This document shows, in pieces, positions 12,701 to 25,283 of a DNA stretch of 64,000 nt. A program made the position numbers and the translations under genes. The notes below the pieces were generated by a model. The model had not been told where the DNA came from. It made no database searches and saw nothing but the letters and a program-made list of their open reading frames with translations. This stretch comes from Galbula dea. Its lineage: Eukaryota > Chordata > Aves > Piciformes > Galbulidae. Every line of letters begins with the position of its first letter. The first letter of the stretch is position 1. Location: NCBI GenBank assembly GCA_013399015.1, contig VWZX01004918.1, forward strand, positions 124,001 to 188,000, in the 5' to 3' direction.

Positions 12701-14483
12701 ACATCTATAGGTAGGTTTTCACTACTGCACCTGATCTGGTAGGCAATGAAAAACATGCAGAGATTCCATGTTTTGAACGATATGGAGGGAATTTGGGCTA
12801 TATCTTAAAGAGGCTTTGAGATGTTGCAGTGTTAGCTCAGAATAAAATTCTTGACCTCTAGCATGCAGAGACAGATCTGCTTCAACTGATAGAAACACCA
12901 GAGAGAGGAGCTTCATCTCTGAAATTCATTTCTTTTTTGTCTGAGACTAAGGCATGTATTTGCTGCCTTCAGCTGGGTGTAATGTCACAACCACCACAGG
13001 CATCTGACAGAGCTGACAGGTTCATCCTGAGCAGAGGTGGCTGCAACAGGATGACAGCAGCAGGGGACAGGAACAGGGAGGTTGGGGTTAAATTCTCTCC
13101 TCAGTCTGAGAAAACTACCTATATATTACCTGCTGTTAGGAAATGATCTTCACCACCCCCTTAAGTTTGCCTGGAGATCATCCATCATCATTCCTATTGA
13201 AGTTGGACATCAGATTGACAAGGAATCAAGGAGGATATTTTGAGGGGAGGAAGCAAACCAGGAGCTTGACTGTAGAGAATGCAACTTGAGTGGGGAGACC
13301 TGGGCTTTGGGTCTCTGTTCCTTGAGGGTGTTTGCTTCATAGGAATACAAAGCAGCTTTCTCTGGTCGTTGTCTGACCATGCTTGTCAATGATAGTGGCT
13401 GTAGTGTCTGTGGATTTTGTTGAATTCTGCTTTAGTGTGCTCAAAGTATGTTTTTTCCCTGGTGGCTTTGGGGCATGGTTTGGCTTGGGTTACCCACTGT
13501 CTTGGGCAAAAGAGAAGCACCCGGAGAGAAGGTCTGTTTGGCAAGGATGAGGGTGACTCTGGGTGTATTCAAGAGCAGATCCCTGAATCTTGTGTCTATA
13601 TTACAGCAAAATAAGACAACGAAAGCTTAGCAACCTTTTTATTTTTTCTGCTTATATGCTTCTTTGTCATCCACTAATTTCCTCCTCCTCACATCCTCAC
13701 ACTAGGTTGAAGTGCATTCACTTTTGTGCATGAGCTGCATACAGGTTTTGAATCTTTTGGAACGGAAAGATGACATGTAGCTCTGGCCAGTTCTACTCTA
13801 TTTTCTTTTGTTCTGCCAGTCAGATGCTCAAAATTAGGTGCTCAGAGATAAAGGACAACTGGTGGTCTGGGCAGACTTGTAGAATTGTGGTTCCCAAGCA
13901 GAAGAGTCTAAAGTTCAAGAACCCTCATTGTTTTATTATGACTCAAATCAATCTATCAGTAGGGGTGGTGGTCATTTAGGATGGAAATGCCTGTTTGTGA
14001 TGACCTTTGATGTTCAGGTGAATGGTGGTGAGGAGGAAACAGCAGACACTCCCATGGGGTTCTGAAAGAACTAGCTCAAGTGTTCAGTCCCTGGTGGTAT
14101 GGGTGTGACCTGGTTAACTGAACGAAGAGCAGAGGCACACATCCAAAAAATGAGCTGTGACCAGTTTTTATACTGAGAGGACTTTCAGTGACCTACATGG
14201 GCCTGTTTGGAAGTTGCCAGCATTAAAAGAGGAAGTGAAAACTTTGCTGGCAAAAAAAGCATTTGTGTACATGGTCAGGAAGCCACTGTTCCTTCTGAAC
14301 ATCTGCTCTCATTAGCGAAGGAGACTCACATGTAAAACAGTGTCTTCTTCTGGCCAAAGATAATTTTCCTGATAATATAACCAGACTTGCTGGTAACATG
14401 CTTCACATCCCCATTTAAAGATATAGCAAACTGCAGTGTCTAGCACTGCCCTTTCCAATGAGAGAATCATGACTTAAGCTGGT
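9709..14483. other. 4.8-kb unique AT-rich stretch, no gene recognised
   Basis: No CR1 piece was found in this interval, the longest free of CR1 in the first 40 kb. Open frames of 60-132 codons (for example 12225-12623, 10709-11050 and 11288-11620) show no recognisable domain, signal peptide or splice-supported conservation. An alternating TA stretch sits at 12350-12377. Confidence 0.5.
12350..12377. repeat. Imperfect (TA)n tract
   Basis: Two short TA runs flank tgtacag, giving an AT-rich, partly self-complementary stretch. It is an ordinary microsatellite seed. Confidence 0.7.
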
Positions 14484-14612
14484 TTCCTGGAGAAGGAAGA
14501 CTTGTATGGTCCCGTACTTAAGGACATGGTTTATTGGCATGGAGTGATAGGTTGACAGTTGGACTTGATGACTTTAAAGGTCTCTTCTAGCCTTAATGTT
14601 TCTGTGATTCTT
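14484..14612 (+). mobile_element. CR1 LINE 3' end, AACCTTAATG type
   Basis: It contains gtacttaaggacatggttta, gataggttgacagttggact and agccttaatgtttctgtgat. The 5' boundary is uncertain because bases 14484-14513 align only loosely (tttcctggag...). The tail is degraded (tttctgtgattctt). Confidence 0.88.
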
Positions 14613-17600
14613 GCATATATGTGTAGACTTAAGCATGCACTTATGTTTCTCCCCTTCTCCAGTAAGTATTTAATCTATTGGTTCATTTCAACCACATTTC
14701 AGAGATGCAGAAGTCTTGGAGATGCTTCACTTCTATATTTCTGTAAAAAATGAACAACCAGAAAGAGCAGAACCTCTTACTGCCCAAACTGAAGGAAGAA
14801 TTCTCTTGAGAATTCAGTTCTTATTAAACATCAGAAAATCAACACAAGGGAAAGCCACAGAAGACACAAATTACTAAAGATTCAGTCTTCATTAGTGTTA
14901 TTGGTCATGAAAATGCTTCTCAAATTTAGCAGCTTTTTGAGCAGAGTTGAGTCTAAATAACTCTAACTGCTCCTTCAGCTAGCAGCAGGAGGAAAACTCA
15001 AAAGCCAAAAGCATCTGTGGGTAAAAAAACGCATTTCATATGGCAGCAGCAGTGTGTGCCTTATTTTTTGTCAGGTCTTGCATGACTATTGGACTTCTTA
15101 AATGTAACACCTTGCCAATATAATAAATTGTTTTTTTAGAAGCTGAGAGGCTGAGCAAGCTTTTCAGCCTTCTTTTATTTAAATCTGATTACCCCAAAAC
15201 ATAATTCTTGTGATCATAGTTTTGCACACTTAACCACTTCAGGATGATGTTAGAATAGCTTAGATGACTCTTTGCCAGAATTCTGTACTCCTTCAGCCGA
15301 GTTTCACTCAGCTCAATTCTGCATATTAAATTTTGGAGATAAATTAGATCTTGGCAAGCAGGAAGGTCTGAGCCTTTGTGCAAACTGCAAATAAAGGTCA
15401 ACACCACTGGAACATAACAAACAGAGATCTTAGAAAATAAATTGCCTCTGTCAAATGTGCTTCACCTAGATCTAGACTGTAGGACATAAAATGGGAGGAA
15501 AACTATGTGGATTGGTTTGAGGTAAATATTACAACTGTTTCAGAACTCAGAGGGGGTTGATCAGAGGTTTTGCTCCAGCCTTTTTTCTTTCTTCTTCTAA
15601 CTAGCAGGTAGTTAGGCATTCTTTGTGTAAAAGAGAGAAGACATCTAATAGAAATGACTGTATCCTCGATGCATCAAAATGTTCACGTTAATTATAATTT
15701 TATACTATGTCTTCTAATTTTTTACAGTAGTAAAATATTTACATTTTCTATAAAAAAAGGCTTGCAGAAATTAGTATTACTTACAAATGTATACTATATC
15801 TTTAATTTTTTTATTACAGTATTATGGACTTTAATTGAATAAAGCATTTATATTTTCTCTACCAAAAAAAAAAAAAAGGCTTGCAGTAATTGTTTTCTTT
15901 CTTCCTCAAATAATTTTGAGCCTTTTAAGAGGTGACAAACCAAACCACTTTGGGTCACACTGGCTCTTAGCCTTCCAAAATGCATTATCTAAATATTAGT
16001 AGGGTACTCTGCTGTCACCAGACACTCCTCTGCTGCAGAGGAAGAAGAGGAAGAAAGAAGCTGGTTATATTTTAATAAAATCATTTGTTGAAGTAGGTCT
16101 TAAGAGGCTAGTGGTAAAGAAAAGCAAAGCATAATTTGTGAAATTACAATTTCTGTTATTTTAATAATAGGAGAAAATTAAAATGAAGGCAATCATATTT
16201 AGGAAGAATTATATTAGTCTTGATTGTGCAACAACATGCAGGGTCTATTCAAGTGGAAAAGATAAAAGATGATTCAGTGTAGGACAAACAGATTTAGGGC
16301 AACATGATTGCAGCTTTATTGAATAATGGGCTGGAATATGAATGATATAATTTCTAAAGTGTTTCTTTAAGCAAGATCTCTTAGCCAAAATGAGCAACAC
16401 AGCTTAGGAACTGCTGGAGATGAAGTTTTTGTGAAAATAAGGATATGCAATATTCACATTAAGAGAATGAGTTACAATTCTAATAGAGTTAAAAATGAAG
16501 AGATAATTTCGTCTCCTCCTTTTGATTCCTCTCTATAATGACAGAAGTCATTTTCTCTAAATCCTGCTTAGGCTTGGACCTGTCCATATGCAAGACATGC
16601 ATGCTGAGGGATGAAGTGTGTAGATTTAGGTTTAATGATATGCCCATTAAGGCACCCACTTGTCATGCTTGTCCTGGTCTTAGAGATCACCATTTCTGCA
16701 GGTAGAATGACAGAGCAAGGTGTGCGCTGTTGCCTCAGATCCTCTGCATCCCAGCCCAGAGAAGGAATGGGAATTGGCATTGACAGCAATGGAACAGATA
16801 CTCTAGGAATCACTTGCAAACTTTCTTTTACAAATCAAGAATGGAGAAAATAGAAAATGGTCTTGGGAGAGAAAAAGTCTTTCCTTCTAAATATTTAAAG
16901 TGTTAGATATATTCTTCAGGGAATGAAGGAAAAAAAAAGGCAAAATAACTTTCAAGTTTCATTAAAATAAAACTAATTTGTTTGGACCAAAATTCTTTTA
17001 TTTTTAAATTTTATTTTCAGTCCTGTAGGCAGAAATTCTGCCACTGACACTCCCCAGGTTGAGATGTGTGACTGACTTTACAAGCCACCTTTTTCCACTT
17101 GACTTCAATGGTCATCTGCCCTAGAAACAAATTCATGTAGCTATCCAGGCTCACAGCCCTAATGTGTACAATTTACTTGGAATAAATTTCTGCAATATGC
17201 TCAAATTTTCTGATGGAAAAGAATAACTTAATTTTAAGGCTTTTTTTCCTTGTCTTCTGACAATAAGCATTTTCTCTGTGAGATTGTCAGAGTTTTTCAA
17301 AGGCTAACAGTGGTATTTGTAGATGGGTGTTTATCAGTTTGGAAAACATTTTGAGAGTTAGTTTATTATCACAGTTAGTTTATCACCACAGTTTATCCAT
17401 CTGGGCTTAATAACTGGTAGCTAAATGAAGAAAATAGTCATAATATTGTTCTATCCAATACTGTTCAGCATTAGCTGCTATTTATAGCCTGCTCAGGCAG
17501 TGATTCAGACTTAAGAAAGAATTCGGAGCACAACAAACCAGGAATGCAAAATTCGAGTCTAACCTATCTGTGAATGATTCCCAGGGTCAGGCCACAACAG

Positions 17601-17655
17601 CCTAGCAGGTGTCTGACAGTAAAACTGGCTGTTTCAAAATGAGAGTCTTGTCAGA
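14613..17655. other. Unique AT-rich sequence containing a local duplication
   Basis: Apart from the tandem duplication at 15701-15893, I recognise no repeat or gene. Open frames at 16568-16853 on both strands have no family resemblance. Confidence 0.5.
15701..15893. repeat. Imperfect tandem duplication with an A14 run
   Basis: Copy 1 (15701-15773) runs tatactatgtcttctaattt ... ttacattttctataaaaaaa ... ggcttgcagaaatta. Copy 2 (15790-15893) runs tatactatatctttaatttt ... tatattttctctacc, then A14 (15864-15877), then ggcttgcagtaattg. The order of blocks is the same in both, so this is a direct duplication in which copy 2 has gained about 20-30 bp, including expansion of the A run. Copy 2 also has AATAAA at 15839-15844 about 20 bases before the A run. 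Confidence 0.75.
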
Positions 17656-18031
17656 AATAGAATCAGAGAATGTCCTGAGTTGGAAGGGACCCACCAGGAT
17701 GATCCAGTCCAACTCCTGTCTAGACACAGGACAACCCCAAAAATCACACCATGTGTCCAAGAGCATTGTCCAGATGCTTCTGGAATTCTGTCAGGCTCGG
17801 TGCCATGATTACTTTCCTTGGGAGCCTGTTCCAATGCTCCACCACCCTCTGGATGAAGAACCTTTTCCCAGTATCCAACCTAACCCTCTCCTGGCAGAGC
17901 TTCATGCCAATCCCTTGGGTCCTGTTGCTGGTCACCAGAGAGAATGAGCTCCTGTTTCTCTGCTTTCCCTCATGAGGAAGTTATAGATCATGATGAGGTC
18001 TCCTCTCAGTCTTGAAGTAAAGCTGAAGAAT
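17656..18031 (-). mobile_element. CR1 LINE 3' fragment, tgtcctgagttggaaggg type
   Basis: The minus-strand frame at 17744-17935 is a clean CR1 ORF2 C-terminus of about 63 residues, ending LGHMV and stop, with IQRVVEHWNRLPRKV and APSLTEFQKHLD, the usual HWNRLPREVV..PSLE.FK motif. The plus-strand entry is aatagaatcagagaatgtcc and the fragment fades near 18031 in the gactgagaggagacctcat region. It lacks the ATTCTATG multiples of other types and belongs with the piece at 63.5 kb. ORF2's last stop codon is in the expected place, so this stretch is better preserved than most here. Confidence 0.95.
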
Positions 18032-19033
18032 CTATTGAGTAAGTAAAGAACCATCATCTCCCATAGCAGTATTGTATTTTGGAGTGTCTGCTAAGTGTAA
18101 AGAGGCATTAAAAAATCCAGAGGTGCTGGTGCCATATGTACGGCTCCCTTCTACCAGTGCAAACATATCACATCCATTTTTTCCTTCCCCTATCTACAGC
18201 TGCTTCTGGAAGAAATAGCAGAAGCATCACAGCAGGGTCAGGTCCTCTCCATCCACCCATAGTTCATTGTCAATATGCATTTAGTGATTCTTTCAAATCT
18301 CATCAGCTCTTTTGAGGAAATGGTGATTAAACCACTTTAATGAATGTGTGGGAGTGCAAAGAAAAACTGGGGAACACTGCTGCTTGTGTTCCAGACCTTC
18401 TGTATTTTTGGGTGTCACTAGAGCAAGAGATGAACAATGACTTTATAGTTGTAGGTCAGTATGAATTTAAATTAGTTCTAGCACTTATATTTTTGATTAA
18501 AGATTGATCCTTTGTCACTCACAAGCAATAAATCTGGGTAGTGTCATGAGAAGGAAATAATTTGCATGCAGGACCAAGTGCTGAGAAGCTGTACAGTGCT
18601 TTTTAAGAAGCTCTGTTTATTTGCACTAGGTGCCTTATTTATTGCTTCATGAGTGTTTTGTTCTGAATAACATCAGGTCCCCCTTCACCTTCAGGAGAAT
18701 GAAAGAGACACTCTGAGTTGCTATAAACAGCTGTAACACCTCTGCCCCTGGCAGCTGTCTGCTGAGATTATGAATTTGTATGAGGAACATGCCCTCATCT
18801 GCAGTTTTTAATGGTGGTGGACAATACCTTCCCATCTGTTGTTTCCTCTGTGCATTTTTTTATTCTTCTCTTGTTGATGTACATCCAGACATATGCTTAT
18901 TATCCAACTGTTATTCTGGGATAATGCTTTTTTCTGGGGCTAGAAATGCTTTTGAAGGGCTCTTGTAGTGGTGCCAGGGTCTCTCTCTCTGGCCAGAGAC
19001 CACCATGGTCAGGGTAGCTGGAACAACGTTTGC
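18032..19033. other. Unique sequence, nothing recognised
   Basis: No repeat family or gene is recognised. A short CT run (tctctctctct) lies near 18980. Confidence 0.5.
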
Positions 19034-19154
19034 CCATAGAACCATTCTGGTTGGAAAAGAACTCATGGTGAGATTGAGCCCAACCATCCACCCAACACTA
19101 CCATGCTCACCACTAAACCATGTCCCCAAGTACCACACCTACACATTTTTTGGT
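19034..19154 (-). mobile_element. CR1 LINE 3' end
   Basis: On the plus strand it reads catagaaccattctggttgg, then cactaccatgctcaccacta and agtaccacacctacacattt. It is a truncated CR1 3' UTR of the AACCATAATG type, inserted in the minus orientation. Confidence 0.93.
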
Positions 19155-20619
19155 AGAGGTTCTCTAGTTAGTTTCTTTCCCATTTCACTGATCCCACTGT
19201 CTACTTTTCTCTTTCTGAAGTAAAGAAAACTTATTTGCTGAACATTGCCCCGGTCCTCCAGTCCATTGGAAGAGGAACAGGAGATTGTGTAAAACAAAGA
19301 GCAGGATGAAGACAATGTAGTTACTTCCACAGAAGGGAACCTCAAGACAAAACCCAGATCTCTCTCTCTGTTATTTTACATTTCAGAAGATCTAAAAGGA
19401 TCCAAAGTTGTTCCATTAATGTTGGAAAAAGGATGAATCAAACATAGATTTTATCGTGTCATCTATTCAAGGAATTAGGGTAAGACATTAAAAGGCCAAG
19501 TGTTTCTATGGATTCTTTATCTGAAAGAAGAACCCAAGTAGAGGCTGAGATATTTAAGGTTGATGATTTGATCAAGTATGTTTAAATTTAAAATGATTCT
19601 GCATGTAGAACTACAACCTGATGTGGTTATTCTCATGGGAGAAGGGAAAGTATAGTTGCTGGTCAGCTTCAAGAAAATCCAATCAAGCAGCAAGAAGCAT
19701 TTTTTTATTTGGTTCTTTGCACTTAAAGGAACACACCCTGAAATTAAACAAAACCACTATCCACCTAACAAAATAAAACACGGTATCCCTCCATCATCCC
19801 CAACTCCTTCACCCGCTCCAGTTTAATGTGGGGATTCAATCTTCCCTATGGTTATGTTTCTAGTGGGATACATAAACCATCTGAAATCACTGAGGACTGA
19901 ATTTGGGGTTTTATTGAAAAGACTATCCTGTATTTTTAGCTTATTTTAATCACTTGGTGAAGTGCTGGGTTTATTACCTTTATAGCCATGTGAAGTATAA
20001 AAGAAAAGTATTAAGAGTACAATGAAAAAGAAAAATCTTTGATATAGGACCACATTTCTCTAAGACATGTCTGTCATTTTTCCTGTATTGAGTTTACTAT
20101 TCAATCTACTTTTTCTTTGTGGTGTCTGATATTGTAACAAGGAAAAAGGGTTTCTGTAGTTTAAGCTCAATTATATTTGCAAGGTATTGTGAGTATTCAG
20201 TTAGTAACATTGAGGTAAAGGCAGCAGGTATAGAGCTCCCTTCTAATTTCTAAACAGTAAAGAATAACTCTTTGTGTATTTCACAAATATTTACATGAGC
20301 AATAATATTATTTACCAGTACCACTTCATATGCTCTTAGATCATATGCATTTATGAACAACAACAAAACTCAGCTCTTGCAGAGACAAAGTAAACAGCAT
20401 CCATCTCCAGTTCTCTATCTGCTACAATTATTGAAAGCCACGATAACTGAATCTGCTAATGCAAGCTGCTCAGATACTTGGTAAATCACATCAAAATAAA
20501 ACCTATAATTGGCTGCTGCAAGCTGCAGAATCAGTTTCAGGTCATCACACGTGCAAGCATCCTTTTGATCCCTTTCCTTGCATGTCGTCTTAATCCATCT
20601 TTTGTTGTTTTAACCTTTA
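19155..20619. other. Unique AT-rich sequence, nothing recognised
   Basis: No repeat or gene is recognised. Bases 20340-20560 are of moderate complexity and non-repetitive and could be a conserved non-coding element, which only a cross-species alignment would show. Confidence 0.45.
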
Positions 20620-21075
20620 GTCTGCAGTTGCTGGAGCACGTCTGAAGAAGGGTAATGAAGTTGGTGAAGGGTCTAGAGCAGAAGTGTTATGAGGGGCAGC
20701 TGAGGGAACAGGGGTATTTAGTCTGGAGAAGAGGAGGCTCAGTCGGGACCTTCTCACTCTACAATTACCTGAAAGGAGGTAGTAGGAAGGTGGTGGCTGG
20801 TCTCTTCTGCCAAGCAACAAGTAATAGAACAAGAAGAAATGGCTTCAAGTTGTTCCAGGGTAGGTTCAGGTTGGATATTTCTTCCCCAGGAGGGTTATCA
20901 GGACTTGACACAGGCTGCCCAGGGAGGTGGTGGAATCACCATCCCTGGAAGACTTCAACAGCCCTGTAGAGGTGGTGCTTGGGGACAAGGTTTAGTGGTG
21001 AGCATGGTAGTGTTGAGTGGATGGTAGGACCTGATGATTTCAGAGGTCTTTTCCAGCCATAATGATTCCATGATC
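20620..21075 (+). mobile_element. CR1 LINE 3' fragment, about 455 bp
   Basis: It runs from ttgctggagcacgtctgaag through ggtgaagggtctagagcaga, ctacaattacctgaaaggag, gacacaggctgcccaggg and gtgagcatggtagtgttgag to ttccagccataatgattcca. A frame at 20655-20969 is a broken piece of ORF2 (KLVKGLEQKCYEGQLREQG). The segment after gttggatatt lacks about 10 bases (aggaagaattt). Confidence 0.95.
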
Positions 21076-21910
21076 CTTTTGCCTGTGTCCCATGCTGTTA
21101 TGAGCCTAGACAGTGTCTTGCTTTATGGTATGTTGTTGACTATTTTGATTCTCCTGGTGTAAACTGCCTGCATTTGTTCCTTAAAGGAATATTAATTTCT
21201 AAAATAAGGAAAATTCCCATATTCACTATTATTTTAGCAATAAGGAATTCAATGTGCATATTCCACGTGGGTTGTTGATTAATTCCTAAGGCAAACGTAG
21301 CCTTTGGCTTCACCATCTCACTCAAATTTGCCTGGTTTGTGCAAAGAAAATATATTGAGCTATGATCCTGACAACTGTCGTTATGAAAACATATTTAATG
21401 TTGGTATTACATGGTCTTAAAATATTATTGGCTGGCTAGTTGGTCAGAGTATGCAGTGAAACATATTTTGTTTTGCTATACATGGCTGAGCAAATAAATT
21501 GCCTACGCATTGGTAATTTTATCTATGGCAGATTTCTTGAGGGAGACGGGTGAATACTCAGAGTAGTCTAAATCATTCTTTTCTGCAAAATATTAATGAA
21601 AATTAGGTTGTTGATTCTTTAAATAACAATAGCAGGAGCAGCAAATAGAACCAATTAATCTTGATGAGTGGATAGATTCATCATAGTTATCTGTTCATCC
21701 TGCATTTGCATCAGCCTCTGGAAATTAAATTGAGGAGAGCATCACTGCACAGCTCTGAGTGCCAGTTTCTCTGATGCTCTTTGGCAGACGTTGCCACCTC
21801 CACAACTTCAAAGGTACCAAAAGAAAAGAGAAGTGGAGAAAGGTTTACCTCGTGACTGCTCAAGCCTGAGGAAACATCTAAGACTTCACAAGAATCTTTC
21901 TCCTTGGAGA
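21076..21910. other. Unique sequence, nothing recognised
   Basis: No gene or repeat family is recognised. Confidence 0.5.
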
Positions 21911-21946
21911 CTGAGGTCTTTTCCAGCCTTAATGATTCTACGATTG
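21911..21946 (+). mobile_element. Minimal CR1 LINE tip
   Basis: Only the last CR1 bases remain: gaggtcttttccagccttaa followed by tgattctacgattgt. At about 36 bases this is the shortest CR1 piece in the window. Its length makes it less certain, though the run of identity is long for chance. Confidence 0.7.
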
Positions 21947-23935
21947 TATAGCAAACTCAGAAGTTGTTCTTAAGAGTAATTTGTGAGAATTTGTAGGAAG
22001 AGGTGCTATAAACAAGCCTGTGTCAGTAGCAAAGGTGCTAAATCCCAGCTAGAGATGATAGAGATATAAGAAAGGGAAGGTGCCTCCTGCACACGTGCTG
22101 TCTCTGACAAGACAGGGTTAGAATGCATGTTCTGTACCTTTTCTTTCGTGGTCTTGTTTCCATGTAAACATTTTTAGGTCTGAAACTGCAAGTATTTTCT
22201 TGTTCATCACAAAAGAATTTCAGAGATTGAAGGTCAAAAGGTAAATTTCTCATTGCAATACATTTTCCCAGGCTGAATCAATATCTCTGTAATTAGTTGT
22301 GCCTGCTTTACGAGAATGGAAAGAACTTCTACCAGTATTTTTCCTATTAAGGGAAAACAGAGAATGAAGGCAAAACCTACTTAAGATTTGCTGGATAATT
22401 TTCCTTCATTGTGATGGTGTTCTTTACCTTCCTCTTTATTTTGAGTGATAAACCCACCAAATTTTAAATTTTTCTGCTAGAAATACATTGAGTGTGGGAG
22501 GTAAATGAAAACAGAAATGGGAGCAGAATACAGACGTGGGGGAAATTCTGCATGGATGAGGAGTGAAACCCATGAACACACAGAAAGTGAGTTATTTGAG
22601 TTAACTGAACACATCATGGTTTAGTAAAGCCCTAGTGAATGCACTGAAGGAGTTTAAATAGAGATTATTAACTACTGTTTTTGTTGGCTTTTCTTGGGTA
22701 GCTCTCATGGTCATGGGCAATTACTTTGTGTGTATTAAAGAGTGTATCTTTGCAAAACTGTACAAGATGGAAGATATTTCTGCCATGTTATTAGTTTACC
22801 ATGTTCCAGAGCCTGGAAGGAACCTCTCTGAAGCCATTTATTCAGAAGATCCACACAGTCTCCTCTCAATCTGGGCAAAGCCTCTCACAGGCATTCTCCT
22901 GCTGTATCAGGCTATTGATCTAAGCATTCTCTTTGGTGCCAGTTTGTTCATGGGGTAATAAGTTAGACACAGTTAATGCCTATGAACCTCTCATGAGTTA
23001 GAAGCCAAGCTTTTGTTGCATGGTTTTAAGATTGGTACAAGTCAGAAGTATTCATTATTAATATGTTTTTTCCCCTTACTCTCTGCAAAATCCTTTTTTA
23101 AAACACTGCTCATTTTTCATTCCCTAGGGCAAAAAGTTTCACATTTTTAGTGTAGCAAAAGATTTCTTACACTATTTGGATTTGTGTAAGAGACTGTCCA
23201 CTCCTTGACAAGACACACAGTTACTAGGCTACAGCTGTGTGCCTGGGTGATACGCTCCAGCTTGGCACAAGCTGCATCATAACTTCAGACACTTACTGTA
23301 TTAATGACCATATATTAAATTTGGTACTGGCCAATTAAGAAAGATAGAAGAACTCTGGGTGGATATGTTGGGGTTGGAAGGTAGTCTGCCACCTTTTGGG
23401 GAGTTTGATGCTGAGTAGCCACTGGATAAAAGCCTCATGCAGTGTTGGTAGCCCTGTTTTTACAGGGGAAATAATGAACTGTTTCTCTGGGTAGCTGTGC
23501 CCTTGGTCAGAACTGTAGTGCTTGCCAGTAATACTGACCAGGGAGGAGGAGTTTAACTGGGGGCTGGAAGGGGAGATGGTTTCAGGTGAAATAATGAGCT
23601 GTGTGTCCCAAAGGGACCACTGATTTGCTTGCCCTATTTTTTCAGGACATGAAACGTTTTGGTAGAACTCACAGAGAGGTTAGAAGCTAAAAGCTCCCAC
23701 TGAAGTGAAAACGAGTACCTGGTTTGGCATTACTTTGCACAAAAGAAAAATCACAGGAAGAGTCTGTGGCTATTTGAGAGGTGAATGTTTCAAGCCAGAG
23801 ATACATTTTTAGCAGAACAGAAAGACATAATCACTGTAGGAGTGCTAAGATTAAAAAAAGGAAAAAGGATAAAGAAGTGTTTGTGGGGAAATAAATATTC
23901 GTGAGCCCAATTACATTACAGCTCATAAAAGCAGT

Positions 23936-23957
23936 AATTAATAATGAATTATTAATT
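23936..23957. repeat. Perfect AT inverted repeat with TAATTA-like cores
   Basis: The arms aattaataat (23936-23945) and attattaatt (23948-23957) are perfect reverse complements around a GA spacer. The sequence gcagtaattaataatgaatt carries several TAAT homeodomain cores. It could form a small cruciform or bind a paired homeodomain dimer. In AT-rich DNA it may also be chance. Confidence 0.65.
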
Positions 23958-25070
23958 CTTAAATACTCCTACTTTCCACTGGAACAAGTCAATTTATGGC
24001 TCAGTATTTAGCAGGACTGTTATGCCCTACAGCAGCAGGTAACTACTAATATAGAGATCCATCATCAAAGCTTGCTGCAAGCAGTTGTTCAGAGAGGTAC
24101 AGACTGTTTTCCCCAAAATTCTCAGTATGGGGCTAAATTCTGTCTGTGACTTTCTGTGTGAATGCTGGTATCTGCAATGCAGTCTTTTGGAAGCATATAT
24201 TACTCATTTAGTACTCACGTGGATTATACATGCCACTGCCTTGACCTTTCCCATCCTTTATTTCTGTTTCATTTGGCTTGTGCAGAGAATATCCCTGGGG
24301 TTTGTCTGCCCTGTCAGTCAAATAGGGGCACAAGCCTGCTTTGAAATCTAGATTTGCTTACCTTTTTTAAAGAAAATTATTATTTTTGTATTAAAAACAG
24401 AGTTATTTTTAATTTTTTTTATTGTTGGCTTATTTTTTCCAGAAGTATTACTTAGGCACAGTGTTAAAGTTGTTGCTGTGGGTACAGCTCAAAGTATTTT
24501 GTGCTGTGTTGGAGGTTGCCTTCAGTCTGGTTGGCTTGGCCATAGATAGGCCCAGGAATGCATGATGGTTCCCCCTACCAGAAGCTATTACAAGCCACTG
24601 TCTTTCCAAGCACGACTTGGTCTTGAGTGATGCCCAGAAATGTGGAGCAGAATATGTTTGTCCAGCATCTTATTTTTTCTGTTGAGATCTTTCTTAACTT
24701 GATATTGTAGGTGGTGGCAAAAAGTTGCCAGAAACCCTTGGGAAGTGGGATGTTGATGCTGCAGCTCCCCTTTCTTAGGTCTCTATTGATCTATTGAACT
24801 TGATCAGTTTACTCATGTAACTTATTGTTAATAAATAGTTGTGCATGAAGATGATGTTTCTTGTACTTAGGAAAGTGGCCCTAAGGAAATGGTTGTTCCT
24901 CTCCAATGGGATTTCCAAAGGAAATAGATACTGTAATACTAGATTCCTCTAAAACCCCTTTTTATGCATGTTCAGTGCAATGAACATCTTTCAAGAATAG
25001 GATAACATATCTTGGGTATAGTGTAAATTGTGGTGTGGCCTCAGTGTAGCCAGGTCTTAAACGGTGACTC

Positions 25071-25283
25071 TTCAGCTTAATGAATGAATTGCACAGATTT
25101 CTCTACCTGTTGAGCCTATGACATTAGCTACTGACAGTATTTAAATTCCATAAGGAATTATTTTCCTTCTTATTTGCTTTCAGCTGAGTGAGTGAATTGC
25201 AGTTTTCTCTACCTGTTGAGTGTACGACATTAAATACTAACAGCTTTTAAATTCTGTAAGGAATTGTTTTCCTTTTCACTTTC
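25071..25283. repeat. Tandem duplication of a 108-bp unit
   Basis: Copy 1 is 25071-25178 and copy 2 is 25179-about 25283. Shared blocks in the same order are ttcagct, tgaattgca, tttctctacctgttgag, gacatta, aaattc.(t/c)..taaggaatt and ttttcctt. Differences are spread along the unit together with small deletions in copy 2, at roughly 80% identity by eye. It is not a known transposon as far as I can tell. The divergence suggests an old event. Confidence 0.85.

Noticed and set aside
23360..23720. Possible exon or repeated unit with aataatgaactg/aataatgagctg phrases
   Set aside because: Only two short similar phrases, with no continuous frame and no consistent period.
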